DNA of 64,000 bases from Streptomyces vilmorinianum (GTDB lineage: Bacteria > Actinomycetota > Actinomycetes > Streptomycetales > Streptomycetaceae). Positions 8,925 through 18,839 of the stretch are shown one piece after another. Position 1 is the first letter of the stretch. Every line of letters starts with the position of its first letter. Below the pieces are notes generated by a model, which made no database searches, was not told the DNA's origin, and was given only the letters and a program-made list of their open reading frames with translations. The position numbers and the translations under genes are program-made. The stretch lies in contig NZ_CP040244.1 in the NCBI RefSeq assembly GCF_005517195.1, forward strand, positions 2,002,001 through 2,066,000. The letters run 5' to 3'.

Positions 8925-9929
8925 TCAGCCGGCGCGGTACGCGACCCAGGCGTCGTTCATCCGCGTGACCTGGCCCATGGTGAACTGGTACATGCAGGCG
9001 TCGTAGGTGTAGTCCATGAAGTTGTGGATCGGGTCCACACCCGTCTGGCGTGCGCAGGAGTCACGGCCGGTCGGGCACTGGTAGGCCGGGCTCTTCTCGG
9101 CCGGAGTGTCGCTCACGGAGTCGCCCTGGCCGTTACAGCCGCCCTGGAAGGTGTGGTACAGCCCCATCCAGTGACCGACCTCGTGGGTGGCGGTGTCACC
9201 CTCGTCGTAGTTGGTCGCGGAGCCGCCCGGCAGCGAGGCGTCGAGGACGACGACACCGTCCATGGACGGGTTGGAGTTGTACGAGGACGGGAAGGTCGCC
9301 CAGCCGAGCAGACCGCCGCTGAGGTTGGCGGTGTAGAAGTTCAGCGCGCCGGCGCCGCCCTTGCGGAGGGTCGACTTCATCTGCTTCTCGGCGGTGGAGC
9401 CGGAGGCCAGGTTGTACCAGGACGCGTTGTCCGTGTAGTCGGTCTCGACCAGGGTGAACTGGAAGTTGGTGTTCACGTTGCCGGTGCCCTGGCCGCCGAA
9501 GGCCGAGTTGAGGACCGCCATCTGGTTGCTGATGTCGGTGGCGCTCAGCTTGCCCGTCGTGCCGCTGTGGATGACGTGGAAGTAGACCGGGATGTTCACC
9601 ACGGCGGCCGTGGTCTGCGCCGAGGCCAGACCGTTGGCGCGGGCCGACTCCAGTCTCCGCTTCAGGTCCGCGTCCATCGCCTTGGCCTGGGCGGCCGAGA
9701 CCTCGTTGGGCTCGGCGGCGTGGCTGTCGGCGCCACGGGACTTGCGGGCGGAGGAGAGGGCGTCCGCGTCCTCCACGCACTCCTCGGCGGAGAGGCCGGC
9801 GGCGGAGGTGGTGGCGGCCGGGGCGGCCGACGGGGCGGACAGGGGGGCCAGGGCCAGGGTTCCGGCCATCACGGCAGTGCCGAGCATACGACGTGACATG
9901 CGCGGCGATATACGGACAAGAGCACGCAC
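8925..9929 (-). CDS. Secreted zinc metalloprotease, M43-type
   Basis: 334 residues. A Sec signal peptide with RR and a hydrophobic core ends near the Ala-rich stretch at about 37-45. The catalytic site is [11 protein letters not shown] (His249, Glu250, His253, His259), followed by a Met-turn region [10 protein letters not shown], as in pappalysin-like (M43) metzincins. Cysteines near CNGQGDSV and CPTGRDSC suggest disulfides, fitting export. GTG at 9929 is preferred over the longer frame from 10028 because AGGAGT precedes it and a signal peptide then starts the protein. Substrate unknown; the Streptomyces lifestyle suggests extracellular proteolysis. Confidence 0.9.
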   Translation of the reverse strand: MRALVRISPRMSRRMLGTAVMAGTLALAPLSAPSAAPAATTSAAGLSAEECVEDADALSSARKSRGADSHAAEPNEVSAAQAKAMDADLKRRLESARANGLASAQTTAAVVNIPVYFHVIHSGTTGKLSATDISNQMAVLNSAFGGQGTGNVNTNFQFTLVETDYTDNASWYNLASGSTAEKQMKSTLRKGGAGALNFYTANLSGGLLGWATFPSSYNSNPSMDGVVVLDASLPGGSATNYDEGDTATHEVGHWMGLYHTFQGGCNGQGDSVSDTPAEKSPAYQCPTGRDSCARQTGVDPIHNFMDYTYDACMYQFTMGQVTRMNDAWVAYRAG

Positions 9930-10120
9930 AGGTGACTCCTCGCGGGGGGTTGTGGAGAGGTACTTCCTCGCCACCGCGGGGAGATTACGGGTCCATGTCA
10001 GACGTTGATGAGCATCGATCAAGCCCAATCATCCATGGGGCAAAACGGGTCATCGGGAAGAAAAATTTGCGCCCGTTCCGGAGTTTGAGATCTCGACGTA
10101 ACGAACAAGGTGTCGGAGGC

Positions 10121-10160
10121 GGGTGGTGTGTCCGGATTCGATATCCCGAACCCACCACCC
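10121..10160 (-). terminator. Candidate terminator after phoD
   Basis: GGGTGGTGTGTCCGG and CCGAACCCACCACCC pair over 15 positions with two mismatches around a 10-base AT-rich loop, about 65 bases beyond the phoD stop. The rest of 9930-10225 is AT-richer, probably holds the protease promoter, and shows no gene. Confidence 0.5.
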
Positions 10161-10225
10161 GTCGTGGTGATGTGATCTTCCGTTAACACAAGAGATCATG
10201 GCCGAAAATCGACCATGACGTCATG

Positions 10226-11875
10226 TCAGCGCACCGGCTGGTACACCCGCTCGACGCGCTGCGTTCCGTTCCGCGTCCGGTACGAGCGCGCCCAGGCGGT
10301 CGTCGCGTCCGCGTTCGCCTTGTCGGAGACGGTGTAGTAGTCCATCTGCGAGTGCTCGGTGGTCACATCGAGCACGCCGTAGCCGTGGTGGTCCATGTCC
10401 ACCCACTTCACATGGCGGTTGGCGGCCCTGATCGCCCCGGCCGCCACCACCGAGACCGTGCCCGGCGCCACATGGAGGATGTCGTCCAGGTTGTCCGAGG
10501 TCACCGAGGTCACCACGAACTCCGTCGCCGCCGACTGCGACAGTGGGTAGGTCGCCGCCTTCGCCGGTACGTCGTTGGCCCAGGCCATGTGGATGTCACC
10601 GGTCAGGAAGACGGTGTTCCGGATGGACCGCTGGGTCAGATGCGCGAGCAGCTCCTTGCGGTCGTCCGTGTAGCCGTCCCACTGGTCGACGTTGACCGCG
10701 AGGCCCTCCTGCGGCAGCCCCAGCAACTCGGCGAGCGGGCCGAACAGATGGGCCGGCAGCGCGCCGAAGGCGACCGGCGAGATCATCACCGAGGTGCCGA
10801 CCAGCTTCCAGGTCGCGTCGGAGCCCGCGAGGCCCGACTTCAGCCAGTCCAGCTGGGCGCGGCCGGTGAGCGTACGCTCCGGGTCGTCGACCGAGCCGCT
10901 GCCGGTCTTCGCCTGCTGGGAGCGGAAAGAACGCAGGTCGAGCAGGTGAAGATCGGCCAGCTTGCCGAAGCGCAGCCGCCGGTAGACCGTGCCCTCGGTC
11001 GAGGTGCGGACCGGCATCCACTCGAAGTACGCCTGCTTGGCGGCGGCCACCCGGGCCGCCCACTCGCCCTCGGCGCCCGGGGTGTGGTTCTCCGCCCCGC
11101 CCGACCAGGCGTCGTTGGCGATCTCGTGGTCGTCCCAGATCGCGATCACGGGATGGGCGGCGTGGAGCGCCTGGAGGTCGGCGTCCGTCTTGTACGTGGC
11201 GTGGCGGACGCGGTAGTCGGCGAGCGAGACGATCTCGTGCCGGGGCTCGTGCTGCCGCACGACGTACGCCGCCTCGGGGTAGGCGCCGCTCGCGTACTCG
11301 TAGACGTAGTCGCCGAGATGGAGGATCGCGTCCAGGTCGGCGCGGGCCGCGAGATGGCGGTACGCGGAGAAGTGGCCGGACTCCCAGTTGGCACAGGAGA
11401 CGACGCCGAAGCGGACGCCGGGCGTGGTGGCGTCGGCGGGCGGGGTGGTGCGGGTGCGGCCGACGGGGGAGAGGGTGTCGCCCGCCGTGAAGCGGAACCA
11501 GTGGGCGGTCGCCGGGCGCAGGCCCCGGACGTCCACCTTCACGGTGTGGTCGGACGCGGCCGTCGCGGTGACGGTGCCACGGGCCACGGTCCGGGCGAAG
11601 TCGCGGTCCTCGGCGACCTCCCAGCCGACCGTGACATCGGGGCCTCTGCCGGAACCGGGCAGGGCGTCGGAGGTGGGAGTGACGCGCGTCCAGAGCAGGA
11701 CGCCGTCGGGCAGCGGGTCGCCGGAGGCGACACCGTGCAGGAAAGCGGGTGCCTCGGAGTCCGCGAGAGCGGGGGAGGCGGCGCCCACCAGAGCCGGGCC
11801 GGCGACGGCCGTGACTGCGGCGGCCTTCACGACGGTACGGCGGGTGGGTGCGGGGGATATGTGTCGACTGGTCAC
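10226..11875 (-). CDS. phoD: Alkaline phosphatase D, Tat-secreted
   Basis: 549 residues. The N terminus has a twin-arginine signal ([11 protein letters not shown]) followed by a hydrophobic stretch and an Ala-X-Ala site near residue 38, so the folded metalloenzyme leaves through the Tat system. PhoD-family landmarks are [36 protein letters not shown] and [10 protein letters not shown], which bind iron and calcium in characterised PhoD. It hydrolyses phosphomono- and diesters to release phosphate outside the cell. Start ATG lies at 11875. The 185 bases upstream contain palindromes and GGTCACC repeats that may be control sites. Confidence 0.94.
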   Translation of the reverse strand: MTSRHISPAPTRRTVVKAAAVTAVAGPALVGAASPALADSEAPAFLHGVASGDPLPDGVLLWTRVTPTSDALPGSGRGPDVTVGWEVAEDRDFARTVARGTVTATAASDHTVKVDVRGLRPATAHWFRFTAGDTLSPVGRTRTTPPADATTPGVRFGVVSCANWESGHFSAYRHLAARADLDAILHLGDYVYEYASGAYPEAAYVVRQHEPRHEIVSLADYRVRHATYKTDADLQALHAAHPVIAIWDDHEIANDAWSGGAENHTPGAEGEWAARVAAAKQAYFEWMPVRTSTEGTVYRRLRFGKLADLHLLDLRSFRSQQAKTGSGSVDDPERTLTGRAQLDWLKSGLAGSDATWKLVGTSVMISPVAFGALPAHLFGPLAELLGLPQEGLAVNVDQWDGYTDDRKELLAHLTQRSIRNTVFLTGDIHMAWANDVPAKAATYPLSQSAATEFVVTSVTSDNLDDILHVAPGTVSVVAAGAIRAANRHVKWVDMDHHGYGVLDVTTEHSQMDYYTVSDKANADATTAWARSYRTRNGTQRVERVYQPVR

Positions 11876-11887
11876 GGGCAGTCAGAT

Positions 11888-11937
11888 TACTGATCAGTAT
11901 GACGAACAGGCAGGCGAATTCCGGAAAGTTCGCCTGC
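11888..11937 (-). promoter_or_regulatory. Two inverted repeats in the phoD 5' region
   Basis: TACTGATCAGTA at 11888-11899 is a perfect palindrome. GCAGGCGAA at 11910-11918 and TTCGCCTGC at 11929-11937 form a perfect 9-bp inverted repeat. Both lie 13-62 bases before the start codon, where an operator or a leader hairpin would act. Confidence 0.45.
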
Positions 11938-11953
11938 GTGTCGCCGGGTTGTC

Positions 11954-12011
11954 GTGACCAGGCGGCGGTGACCGGGCGGCCGGCTCCCGCGGTGACCGGG
12001 CGGCGGTGACC
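11954..12011 (-). promoter_or_regulatory. GGTCACC direct repeats upstream of phoD
   Basis: Read on the minus strand, GGTCAC(C) occurs four times, at 12011, 11997, 11973 and 11960, spaced 14, 24 and 13 bases. PHO boxes of Streptomyces are direct repeats of a GTTCACC-like unit, but with 11-base spacing, so this is only a weak candidate for PhoP binding. Confidence 0.3.
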
Positions 12012-12059
12012 GGCCGGGGCGGGCCCGCGGGAGCCGAACGCCTCCCGCGGACCCCGCGA

Positions 12060-12875
12060 CTAGCCCTTGAGCGCCGGGGTGAGCGCCGCGTTGAACTGCT
12101 CCACCGTCAGGGGCGGGTTCTTGCTGCCCTCGACGGTCAGCGCCTTGCCGTCCATCTTCAGCGTCGGCGTCCCCGTCACCCCGCTCGCGTCGAACGCCGC
12201 GGACATCTTCATCGCCCACGCGTCGAAGGTGCCGTTCTCCACGTTCTTCTTGAACTCCGCGTTGCCCTTCAGTGCCGGGACCGACTCCGCGACCTCCAGG
12301 AGGTAGGAGTCCTTGGCGAACTTGTCCTCGCTCTCCGCCGGGTGGAACTGCGGGGAGTAGAGCGCGGCCTTGTACTTCATGAACGCCTCGGGGCTCACGT
12401 CGAGCGCCGCGCCCAGCGCCGACAGGGCGTTCTTCGAGCCCTCGCCCTGGTCGACGTTGTCGATGAAGGTGGCACCGACGTACTTGATCTTGTACTTGCC
12501 GGCCTCGACGTCCTTGTCGACCGTCGCGCCCACCTGCTGCTCGAACTGCGCGCAGACCGGGCAGCGCGAGTCCTCGTAGATCTCCAGCGTCTTCTTCGCG
12601 GCCGGCTTGCCGATGACGACGGTCGTGCCGTTCGTGCCCTCGGTGTTCTTGGGCGCGGTGACGTTCGACGCCTCGGCCGCCGCCTCCCACTGGGACGGCT
12701 TGTTGGCCTGGACGACGGCGTAGCCGATGCCGCCGGCGACCGCCAGGACGGCGACGGCCGACACGCCGACGATCACCTGGCGGCGCACCTTGTCCTTCTT
12801 GGCCTGGCGCTCGCGCTCGATACGCATCCGCTCGCGGGCGGCCGCCTTGTTGGCGTGGCTGTTGCGTGCACTCAT
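12060..12875 (-). CDS. Membrane-anchored DsbA-like thioredoxin-fold protein
   Basis: 271 residues. A charged cytoplasmic stretch (ARERMRIERERQAKKDK) precedes one membrane segment at about 33-55. An extracytoplasmic DsbA-like domain follows, with the active-site CPVC at Cys105-Cys108 in DSRCPVC and the cis-Pro loop near VTGTPTL. It probably catalyses disulfide exchange in exported proteins. It follows the membrane protein at 12924 by 48 bases on the same strand. A paralogue with the same layout lies at 43433-44266. Confidence 0.87.
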   Translation of the reverse strand: MSARNSHANKAAARERMRIERERQAKKDKVRRQVIVGVSAVAVLAVAGGIGYAVVQANKPSQWEAAAEASNVTAPKNTEGTNGTTVVIGKPAAKKTLEIYEDSRCPVCAQFEQQVGATVDKDVEAGKYKIKYVGATFIDNVDQGEGSKNALSALGAALDVSPEAFMKYKAALYSPQFHPAESEDKFAKDSYLLEVAESVPALKGNAEFKKNVENGTFDAWAMKMSAAFDASGVTGTPTLKMDGKALTVEGSKNPPLTVEQFNAALTPALKG

Positions 12876-12923
12876 GGTCGTGATCTCCGTGAAAAGTCGA
12901 AAGGTGAAGAGGGGCTGCGGTGC

Positions 12924-13613
12924 TCAGGCGAGGGCGAAGCCCGAGCGCGGCGGTCCCCGCCGTCCGACGGAGTGCACGAGAAGGCGGGTACGGGACCGGC
13001 GCGGCCGGTCCGAGGGGCGCCGCCCGCCGCGGCCGCGGGCCGGGCGGGGAGCGGCGAAGAGCGCGGCGACGAGCAGCAGCGGCCGGAACGCCAAGGCCGC
13101 CACCGCGCCGAGCAGCCCGGCGAGCGCCCGCTCGCCGTGCCGCAGCCAGGCCGCCGCGAACAGCCCCACCGACACATGCACGGCGAGCAGCAGCCACGGC
13201 AGCGCCGGGGCGGGGGAGTTCAGCAGGGCGGCCGCGGTCCCGCTCTCGGGGGCGGCCACCCCCGGCAGCGGCGTGCCCACGGCACCACCGCAGAGCACGT
13301 CCACCCCCACCGAGCGCAGCGAACCGGCCACGGGGCCGCCCGCCTGGCCGTAACAGAGGGCCTGACCGCTGGTGAAGACCGTGTCGGCCGCCAGCTCCAG
13401 TGGCACGAGCAGCCCGGCGATGGGGCCGAAGCCGCGCTCGCGGCCGGCCAGCGCGTACGCGACGGCGAAGACGCCGGCCGCGAGCAGCCCCACGGTCAAC
13501 AGGGGCAGCGGCACGCGGGACAGCAGCACATGGGAACCGGCGGACAGCGTCACGACCAGTGCCGTGAAGAGCGCCGCCCGCAGCCCCCTGAGCCGCGTCC
13601 CTGATATGTCCAT
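12924..13613 (-). CDS. Integral membrane protein of unknown function
   Basis: 229 residues with about five hydrophobic segments: near residues 10-30, 36-55, 62-75, 135-155 and 163-190. A Cys occurs in both extramembrane stretches (ALCYGQ, DVLCGG). The C-terminal 40 residues are rich in Arg and Gly and probably cytoplasmic. No family is recognised with certainty. Its position directly upstream of a DsbA-like gene hints at a role in envelope redox or secretion, but that is only context. Confidence 0.7.
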   Translation of the reverse strand: MDISGTRLRGLRAALFTALVVTLSAGSHVLLSRVPLPLLTVGLLAAGVFAVAYALAGRERGFGPIAGLLVPLELAADTVFTSGQALCYGQAGGPVAGSLRSVGVDVLCGGAVGTPLPGVAAPESGTAAALLNSPAPALPWLLLAVHVSVGLFAAAWLRHGERALAGLLGAVAALAFRPLLLVAALFAAPRPARGRGGRRPSDRPRRSRTRLLVHSVGRRGPPRSGFALA

Positions 13614-13644
13614 AGCGCTGGAGAGTGTGCCACGCCTTCCTGTA

Positions 13645-13664
13645 AGAGGCCCCTAAGGGCCTCT
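13645..13664 (-). terminator. Terminator after the DUF2252 gene
   Basis: AGAGGCCC and GGGCCTCT form a perfect 8-bp stem with a 4-base loop CTAA, 11 bases beyond the stop of the minus-strand gene at 13675. Confidence 0.65.
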
Positions 13665-13674
13665 CGTGAGCGGC

Positions 13675-15000
13675 CTACAGGCCCGGGATCCGGCCGTTGC
13701 GGAACAGGTCCACGAAGATCTGGTGATCGGCACGCGCGCGTGCCCCGTAGCGGTGCGCGAAGTCGACGAGAAGGTCCGCGAAGCCCTCCTCGTCGGCGGC
13801 GATCGCCGCGTCGATGGCCCGCTCCGTCGAGAACGGCACCAGCGAGTGGCCGCTGGAGTCGTCGGCCGCCGCGTGCATCGTCGCCGTCGCCCTGCCGAGG
13901 TCGGCCACGGTCGCCGCGATCTCCTCCGGGTCGTCGATGTCCGACCAGTCCAGGTCCACCGCGTACGGCGAGACCTCCGCGACCAGCTGCCCGGAGCCGT
14001 CGAGCTCCGTCCAGCCCAGCCACGGGTCCGCGTGCGCCTGCAGGGCCCGCTGGGAGATGACCGTGCGGTGGCCCTCGTGCTGGAAGTACTCCCGTACCGC
14101 CGCGTCCTTCACATGGCGCGACACCGCCGGCGTCTGCGCCTGCTTCAGATAGATCACGACGTCGTTCTCCAGGGCGTCGCTGTTGCCCTCCAGAAGGATG
14201 TTGTACGAGGGGAGACCGGCCGAGCCGATACCGATCCCGCGCCGCCCGACGACGTCCTTGACGCGGTACGAGTCCGGCCGGGCCAGGCTGGACTCCGGCA
14301 GGGTCTCCAGATAGCCGTCGAAGGCCGCGAGGACCTTGTAGCGGGTCGCCGCGTCCAGCTCGATGGAGCCGCCGCCGGAGGAGAACCGGCGCTCGAAGTC
14401 ACGGATCTCGGTCATCGAGTCCAGGAGCCCGAAGCGGGTCAGCGAGCGGGCGTCGCGCAGGGCGTCCAGGAGCGGGCCCTCGGCGGTGTCCAGGGTGAAG
14501 GGCGGCAGCTCGTCGTCCTTGGCGCCGGTCGCCAGGGCGTGGATGCGCTCCCGGTAGGCGACGGCGTAGATCCGTACCAGCTCCGTGATCTGCTCGTCAC
14601 TGAGCGCCTTCGTGTAGCCGATCAGTGCGAGCGAGGCGGAGAGCCGCTTGAGGTCCCAGGTGAAGGGGCCGACGTACGCCTCGTCGAAGTCGTTGACGTT
14701 GAAGATCAGCCGGCCGTTGGCGTCCATGTACGTGCCGAAGTTCTCGGCGTGCAGATCGCCGTGGATCCAGACCCGGCCGGTGCGCTCGTCCAGGTACGGC
14801 CCGCCGTGCTTCTCGGCGTCGAGGTCGGCATAGAACAGGCTCGCCGTACCCCGGTAGAAGGCGAAGGCGGAACCGGCCATCTTCCGGAACTTGACGCGGA
14901 AGGCGGCGGGGTCGGCGGCCAGGAGCTCACCGAAGGCGGTGTCGAAGACGGCGAGTATCTGCTCACCGCGCTGGGCGGCGGTGGGCTGGGGGACCGACAT
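13675..15000 (-). CDS. DUF2252 family (kinase-like) protein
   Basis: 441 residues. The central motif WIHGDLHAENFG followed by FNVNDFDEAYVGP resembles the catalytic HXD and DFD loops of aminoglycoside phosphotransferase-like kinases, which is the basis of the DUF2252 family. A second conserved stretch is VGRRGIGIGSAGLPSYNILL. The substrate is unknown. ATG 15000 is chosen over the ATG at 15021 because AGGAGG precedes it at a good distance. It is divergent from dnaE. Confidence 0.85.
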   Translation of the reverse strand: MSVPQPTAAQRGEQILAVFDTAFGELLAADPAAFRVKFRKMAGSAFAFYRGTASLFYADLDAEKHGGPYLDERTGRVWIHGDLHAENFGTYMDANGRLIFNVNDFDEAYVGPFTWDLKRLSASLALIGYTKALSDEQITELVRIYAVAYRERIHALATGAKDDELPPFTLDTAEGPLLDALRDARSLTRFGLLDSMTEIRDFERRFSSGGGSIELDAATRYKVLAAFDGYLETLPESSLARPDSYRVKDVVGRRGIGIGSAGLPSYNILLEGNSDALENDVVIYLKQAQTPAVSRHVKDAAVREYFQHEGHRTVISQRALQAHADPWLGWTELDGSGQLVAEVSPYAVDLDWSDIDDPEEIAATVADLGRATATMHAAADDSSGHSLVPFSTERAIDAAIAADEEGFADLLVDFAHRYGARARADHQIFVDLFRNGRIPGL

Positions 15001-15085
15001 CGAGAGTGCCTCCTGGTGCAAGACTGTTCATGACAATTGGGACAGCTGTTCCGTGTCTCTCAACGCGCGACGGTACCCCCGAGTG

Positions 15086-15133
15086 CCCACCCGTCGCCCG
15101 GCCACCACCCCTCATCGAGGGGCTTCGCCCCGC
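15086..15133. repeat. Dispersed repeat with hairpin, dnaE upstream copy
   Basis: About 36 bases starting CCCACCCGTCGCCCG, then CCACCACCCCTCA, are almost identical to 37078-37113 inside trpE. The copy ends in a hairpin, GGGGC with loop TTC and GCCCC. The intergenic region 15001-15224 otherwise holds the divergent promoters of dnaE and the DUF2252 gene. Confidence 0.65.
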
Positions 15134-15224
15134 AGTGTTCCACCCCAGACTGTCAGTCCGGAGTCGTAGACTTCCACGCTGTCCCCCCAAAGCAGAAGAC
15201 CGCAGTATCGGAGGCATTTCCACC

Positions 15225-18200
15225 GTGACCAAGCCGCCCTTCACGCACCTCCACGTCCACACCCAGTACTCCCTGCTGGACGGTGCCGCGCGGCTGAAGG
15301 ACATGTTCAACGCGTGCAACGAGATGGGCATGACCCATATCGCCATGTCCGACCACGGCAACCTCCACGGGGCGTACGACTTCTTCCACACCGCGAAGAA
15401 GGCCGGAGTCACGCCGATCATCGGCATCGAGGCGTACGTCGCCCCCGAGTCCCGGCGCAACAAGCGGAAGATCCAGTGGGGCCAGCCGCACCAGAAGCGG
15501 GACGACGTCTCCGGTTCCGGTGGTTACACCCACAAGACGATCTGGGCGGCGAACGCCACCGGACTGCACAACCTCTTCCGGCTCTCCTCCGACGCCTACG
15601 CCGAGGGCTGGCTGCAGAAGTGGCCCCGGATGGACAAGGAGACCATCTCCCAGTGGTCCGAGGGCCTGATCGCCTCCACCGGCTGCCCCTCCGGTGAGCT
15701 GCAGACCCGGCTGCGCCTCGGCCAGTTCGACGAGGCCCTGAAGGCCGCCTCCGAGTACCAGGACATCTTCGGCAAGGACCGGTACTTCCTGGAGCTGATG
15801 GACCACGGCATCGAGATCGAGCACCGGGTCCGCGACGGGCTCCTGGAGATCGGCAAGAAGCTCGGCATCCCGCCGCTGGTCACCAACGACTCGCACTACA
15901 CGTACGCGCACGAGGCCACGGCCCACGACGCCCTGCTGTGCATCCAGACCGGCAAGAACCTCTCCGACCCGGACCGCTTCAAGTTCGACGGCACCGGCTA
16001 CTACCTGAAGTCCACGGACGAGATGTACGCCATCGACTCCTCGGACGCCTGGCAGGAGGGCTGCCGCAACACCCTCCTGGTCGCCGAGCAGATCGACACC
16101 ACCGGCATGTTCGAGGCCAAGAACCTCATGCCGAAGTTCGAGATCCCCGAGGGCTACACCGAGGTCACCTGGTTCCGCGAGGAGACCATGCGCGGCATGC
16201 ACCGGCGCTTCCCCGGGGGCATCCCGGAGGACCGTCTCAAGCAGGCCGAGTACGAGATGGACACCATCATCTCGATGGGCTTCCCCGGCTACTTCCTCGT
16301 CGTCGCCGACTTCATCATGTGGGCCAAGAAGCAGGGCATCGCCGTCGGCCCCGGCCGAGGCTCCGCGGCCGGCTCGATCGTCGCGTACGCCATGGGCATC
16401 ACCGACCTCGACCCGATCCCGCACGGCCTGATCTTCGAGCGCTTCCTCAACCCCGAGCGCATCTCGATGCCCGATGTCGACATCGACTTCGACGAGCGCC
16501 GGCGCGTCGAGGTGATCCGGTACGTGACCGAGAAGTACGGCGCCGACAAGGTCGCCATGATCGGCACGTACGGCAAGATCAAGGCGAAGAACGCGATCAA
16601 GGACTCCGCGCGCGTCCTCGGCTACCCGTACGCCATGGGTGACCGGCTCACGAAGGCCATGCCCGCCGACGTCCTCGGCAAGGGCATCGACCTCAACGGC
16701 ATCACCGACCCCTCGCACCCGCGCTACAGCGAGGCCGGCGAGATCCGGGCGATGTACGAGAACGAGCCGGACGTGAAGAAGGTCATCGACACCGCCAGGG
16801 GCGTCGAGGGCCTGGTCCGGCAGATGGGTGTGCACGCGGCCGGCGTGATCATGTCCAGCGAGCCCATCGTCGACCACGCCCCGATCTGGGTGCGGCACAC
16901 CGACGGCGTCACCATCACGCAGTGGGACTACCCGAGCTGTGAGTCGCTCGGCCTGCTGAAGATGGACTTCCTCGGCCTGCGCAACCTGACGATCATGGAC
17001 GACGCCGTCAAGATGGTGAAGTCCAACAAGGGGATCGACATCGATCTCCTCGCGCTGCCGCTGGACGACCCGAAGACCTTCGAACTGCTCCAGCGCGGTG
17101 ACACCCTCGGCGTCTTCCAGTTCGACGGCGGACCCATGCGGTCCCTGCTGCGGCTGATGAAGCCCGACAACTTCGAAGACATCTCCGCCGTGTCCGCCCT
17201 GTACCGGCCGGGCCCGATGGGCATGAACTCGCACACGAACTACGCCCTGCGCAAGAACAAGCAGCAGGAGATCACCCCGATCCACCCGGAGCTGGAGAAG
17301 CCCCTCGAAGAGGTGCTCGCGGTCACCTACGGCCTGATCGTCTACCAGGAGCAGGTGCAGAAGGCCGCCCAGATCATCGCCGGGTACTCGCTCGGCGAGG
17401 CCGACATCCTCCGCCGCGTGATGGGCAAGAAGAAGCCCGAGGAGCTGGCGAAGAACTTCACCATCTTCCAGGCCGGTGCCCGCAAGAACGGCTACAGCGA
17501 CGAGGCGATCCAGGCCCTCTGGGACGTCCTGGTCCCCTTCGCCGGCTACGCCTTCAACAAGGCGCACTCCGCCGCGTACGGCCTGGTCTCCTACTGGACC
17601 GCCTACCTCAAGGCCAACCACCCCGCCGAGTACATGGCGGGGCTGCTGACCTCGGTCAAGGACGACAAGGACAAGTCCGCCGTCTATCTGAACGAGTGCC
17701 GGCGCATGGGCATCAAGGTCCTGCCGCCGAACGTCAACGAGTCCGAGTCGAACTTCGCCGCCCAGGGCGACGACGTGATTCTCTTCGGCCTCTCCGCCGT
17801 CCGGAACGTCGGCACGAACGTCGTCGAGTCGATCATCAAGTCGCGCAAGGCGAAGGGGAAGTACAGCTCCTTCCCCGACTTCCTCGACAAGGTCGAGGCC
17901 GTCGTCTGCAACAAGCGGACCGTCGAGTCGCTGATCAAGGCCGGCGCCTTCGACGAGATGGGCCACACCCGCAAGGGCCTGGTCGCCCACCACGAACCGA
18001 TGATCGACAACGTGGTCGCGGTCAAGCGCAAGGAGGCCGAGGGGCAGTTCGACCTCTTCGGCGGCATGGGCGACGAGGCGAGCGACGAGCCGGGCTTCGG
18101 CCTGGACGTCGAGTTCTCCGACGTCGAGTGGGAGAAGTCCTACCTGCTCGCCCAGGAGCGCGAGATGCTCGGCCTCTACGTCTCCGACCACCCGCTCTTC

Positions 18201-18764
18201 GGTATCGAGCACGTCCTGTCCGACAAGACGGACGCGGCGATCTCCCAGCTCACCGGCGGCGAGCACGCGGACGGCGCGGTCGTCACCATCGGCGGCATCA
18301 TCTCCGGCCTCCAGCGCAAGATGACCAAGCAGGGCAACGCCTGGGCCATCGCCACCGTCGAGGACCTGGCCGGCTCCATCGAGTGCATGTTCTTCCCCGC
18401 CACGTACCAGCTGGTCTCCACCCAGCTCGTCGAGGACACGGTCGTCTTCGTCAAGGGCCGCCTCGACAAGCGCGAGGACGTGCCCCGGCTGGTCGCCATG
18501 GAGCTGATGGTCCCCGACCTGTCGAACGCCGGGACCAACGCGCCCGTCGTCCTCACCATCCCGACCGTGAAGGTCACCCCGCCCATGATCAGCCGGCTCG
18601 GCGAGATCCTGGGGCATCACAAGGGCAACACCGAGGTACGGATCAAGCTCCAGGGCCCGCGCACGACGACCGTCCTGCGGCTCGACCGGCACCGGGTCCA
18701 GCCAGACCCCGCCCTCTTCGGCGACCTGAAGGTGCTGCTCGGCCCGTCCTGCCTGGCCGGCTGA
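15225..18764 (+). CDS. dnaE: DNA polymerase III alpha subunit
   Basis: Replicative polymerase, 1179 residues, of the DnaE1 type. The N-terminal PHP domain is HLHVHTQYSLLDGA and AMSDHGNLHG; its metal-binding histidines are kept, as in actinobacterial DnaE1 enzymes that proofread through this domain. The polymerase core includes the aspartate triad region MPDVDIDFDERR near residue 417. Helix-hairpin-helix and OB-fold parts follow (GAVVTIGGIISGLQRKMTKQ). GTG 15225 is chosen because GGAGG lies 10 bases before it and homologues begin with TKPPFTHLHVH. A strong terminator follows. Confidence 0.97.
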   Translation: MTKPPFTHLHVHTQYSLLDGAARLKDMFNACNEMGMTHIAMSDHGNLHGAYDFFHTAKKAGVTPIIGIEAYVAPESRRNKRKIQWGQPHQKRDDVSGSGGYTHKTIWAANATGLHNLFRLSSDAYAEGWLQKWPRMDKETISQWSEGLIASTGCPSGELQTRLRLGQFDEALKAASEYQDIFGKDRYFLELMDHGIEIEHRVRDGLLEIGKKLGIPPLVTNDSHYTYAHEATAHDALLCIQTGKNLSDPDRFKFDGTGYYLKSTDEMYAIDSSDAWQEGCRNTLLVAEQIDTTGMFEAKNLMPKFEIPEGYTEVTWFREETMRGMHRRFPGGIPEDRLKQAEYEMDTIISMGFPGYFLVVADFIMWAKKQGIAVGPGRGSAAGSIVAYAMGITDLDPIPHGLIFERFLNPERISMPDVDIDFDERRRVEVIRYVTEKYGADKVAMIGTYGKIKAKNAIKDSARVLGYPYAMGDRLTKAMPADVLGKGIDLNGITDPSHPRYSEAGEIRAMYENEPDVKKVIDTARGVEGLVRQMGVHAAGVIMSSEPIVDHAPIWVRHTDGVTITQWDYPSCESLGLLKMDFLGLRNLTIMDDAVKMVKSNKGIDIDLLALPLDDPKTFELLQRGDTLGVFQFDGGPMRSLLRLMKPDNFEDISAVSALYRPGPMGMNSHTNYALRKNKQQEITPIHPELEKPLEEVLAVTYGLIVYQEQVQKAAQIIAGYSLGEADILRRVMGKKKPEELAKNFTIFQAGARKNGYSDEAIQALWDVLVPFAGYAFNKAHSAAYGLVSYWTAYLKANHPAEYMAGLLTSVKDDKDKSAVYLNECRRMGIKVLPPNVNESESNFAAQGDDVILFGLSAVRNVGTNVVESIIKSRKAKGKYSSFPDFLDKVEAVVCNKRTVESLIKAGAFDEMGHTRKGLVAHHEPMIDNVVAVKRKEAEGQFDLFGGMGDEASDEPGFGLDVEFSDVEWEKSYLLAQEREMLGLYVSDHPLFGIEHVLSDKTDAAISQLTGGEHADGAVVTIGGIISGLQRKMTKQGNAWAIATVEDLAGSIECMFFPATYQLVSTQLVEDTVVFVKGRLDKREDVPRLVAMELMVPDLSNAGTNAPVVLTIPTVKVTPPMISRLGEILGHHKGNTEVRIKLQGPRTTTVLRLDRHRVQPDPALFGDLKVLLGPSCLAG

Positions 18765-18787
18765 GAGGGAGCGGTCCCCACACGCGC

Positions 18788-18825
18788 GGAAGGGGCGCGC
18801 CCGTCGTCACGGGTGCGCCCCTTCC
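18788..18825. terminator. Terminator between dnaE and the small minus-strand gene
   Basis: GGAAGGGGCGC...CCCGT and ACGGG...GCGCCCCTTCC pair over about 17 positions with one mismatch and a 4-base loop, 24 bases after dnaE. The gene at 18840 is convergent, so it may serve both. Confidence 0.8.
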
Positions 18826-18839
18826 GGGGTTACGCGCGG

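Noticed and set aside
15153..18692. Minus-strand frame opposite dnaE
   Set aside because: Same cause; dnaE has full family motifs.
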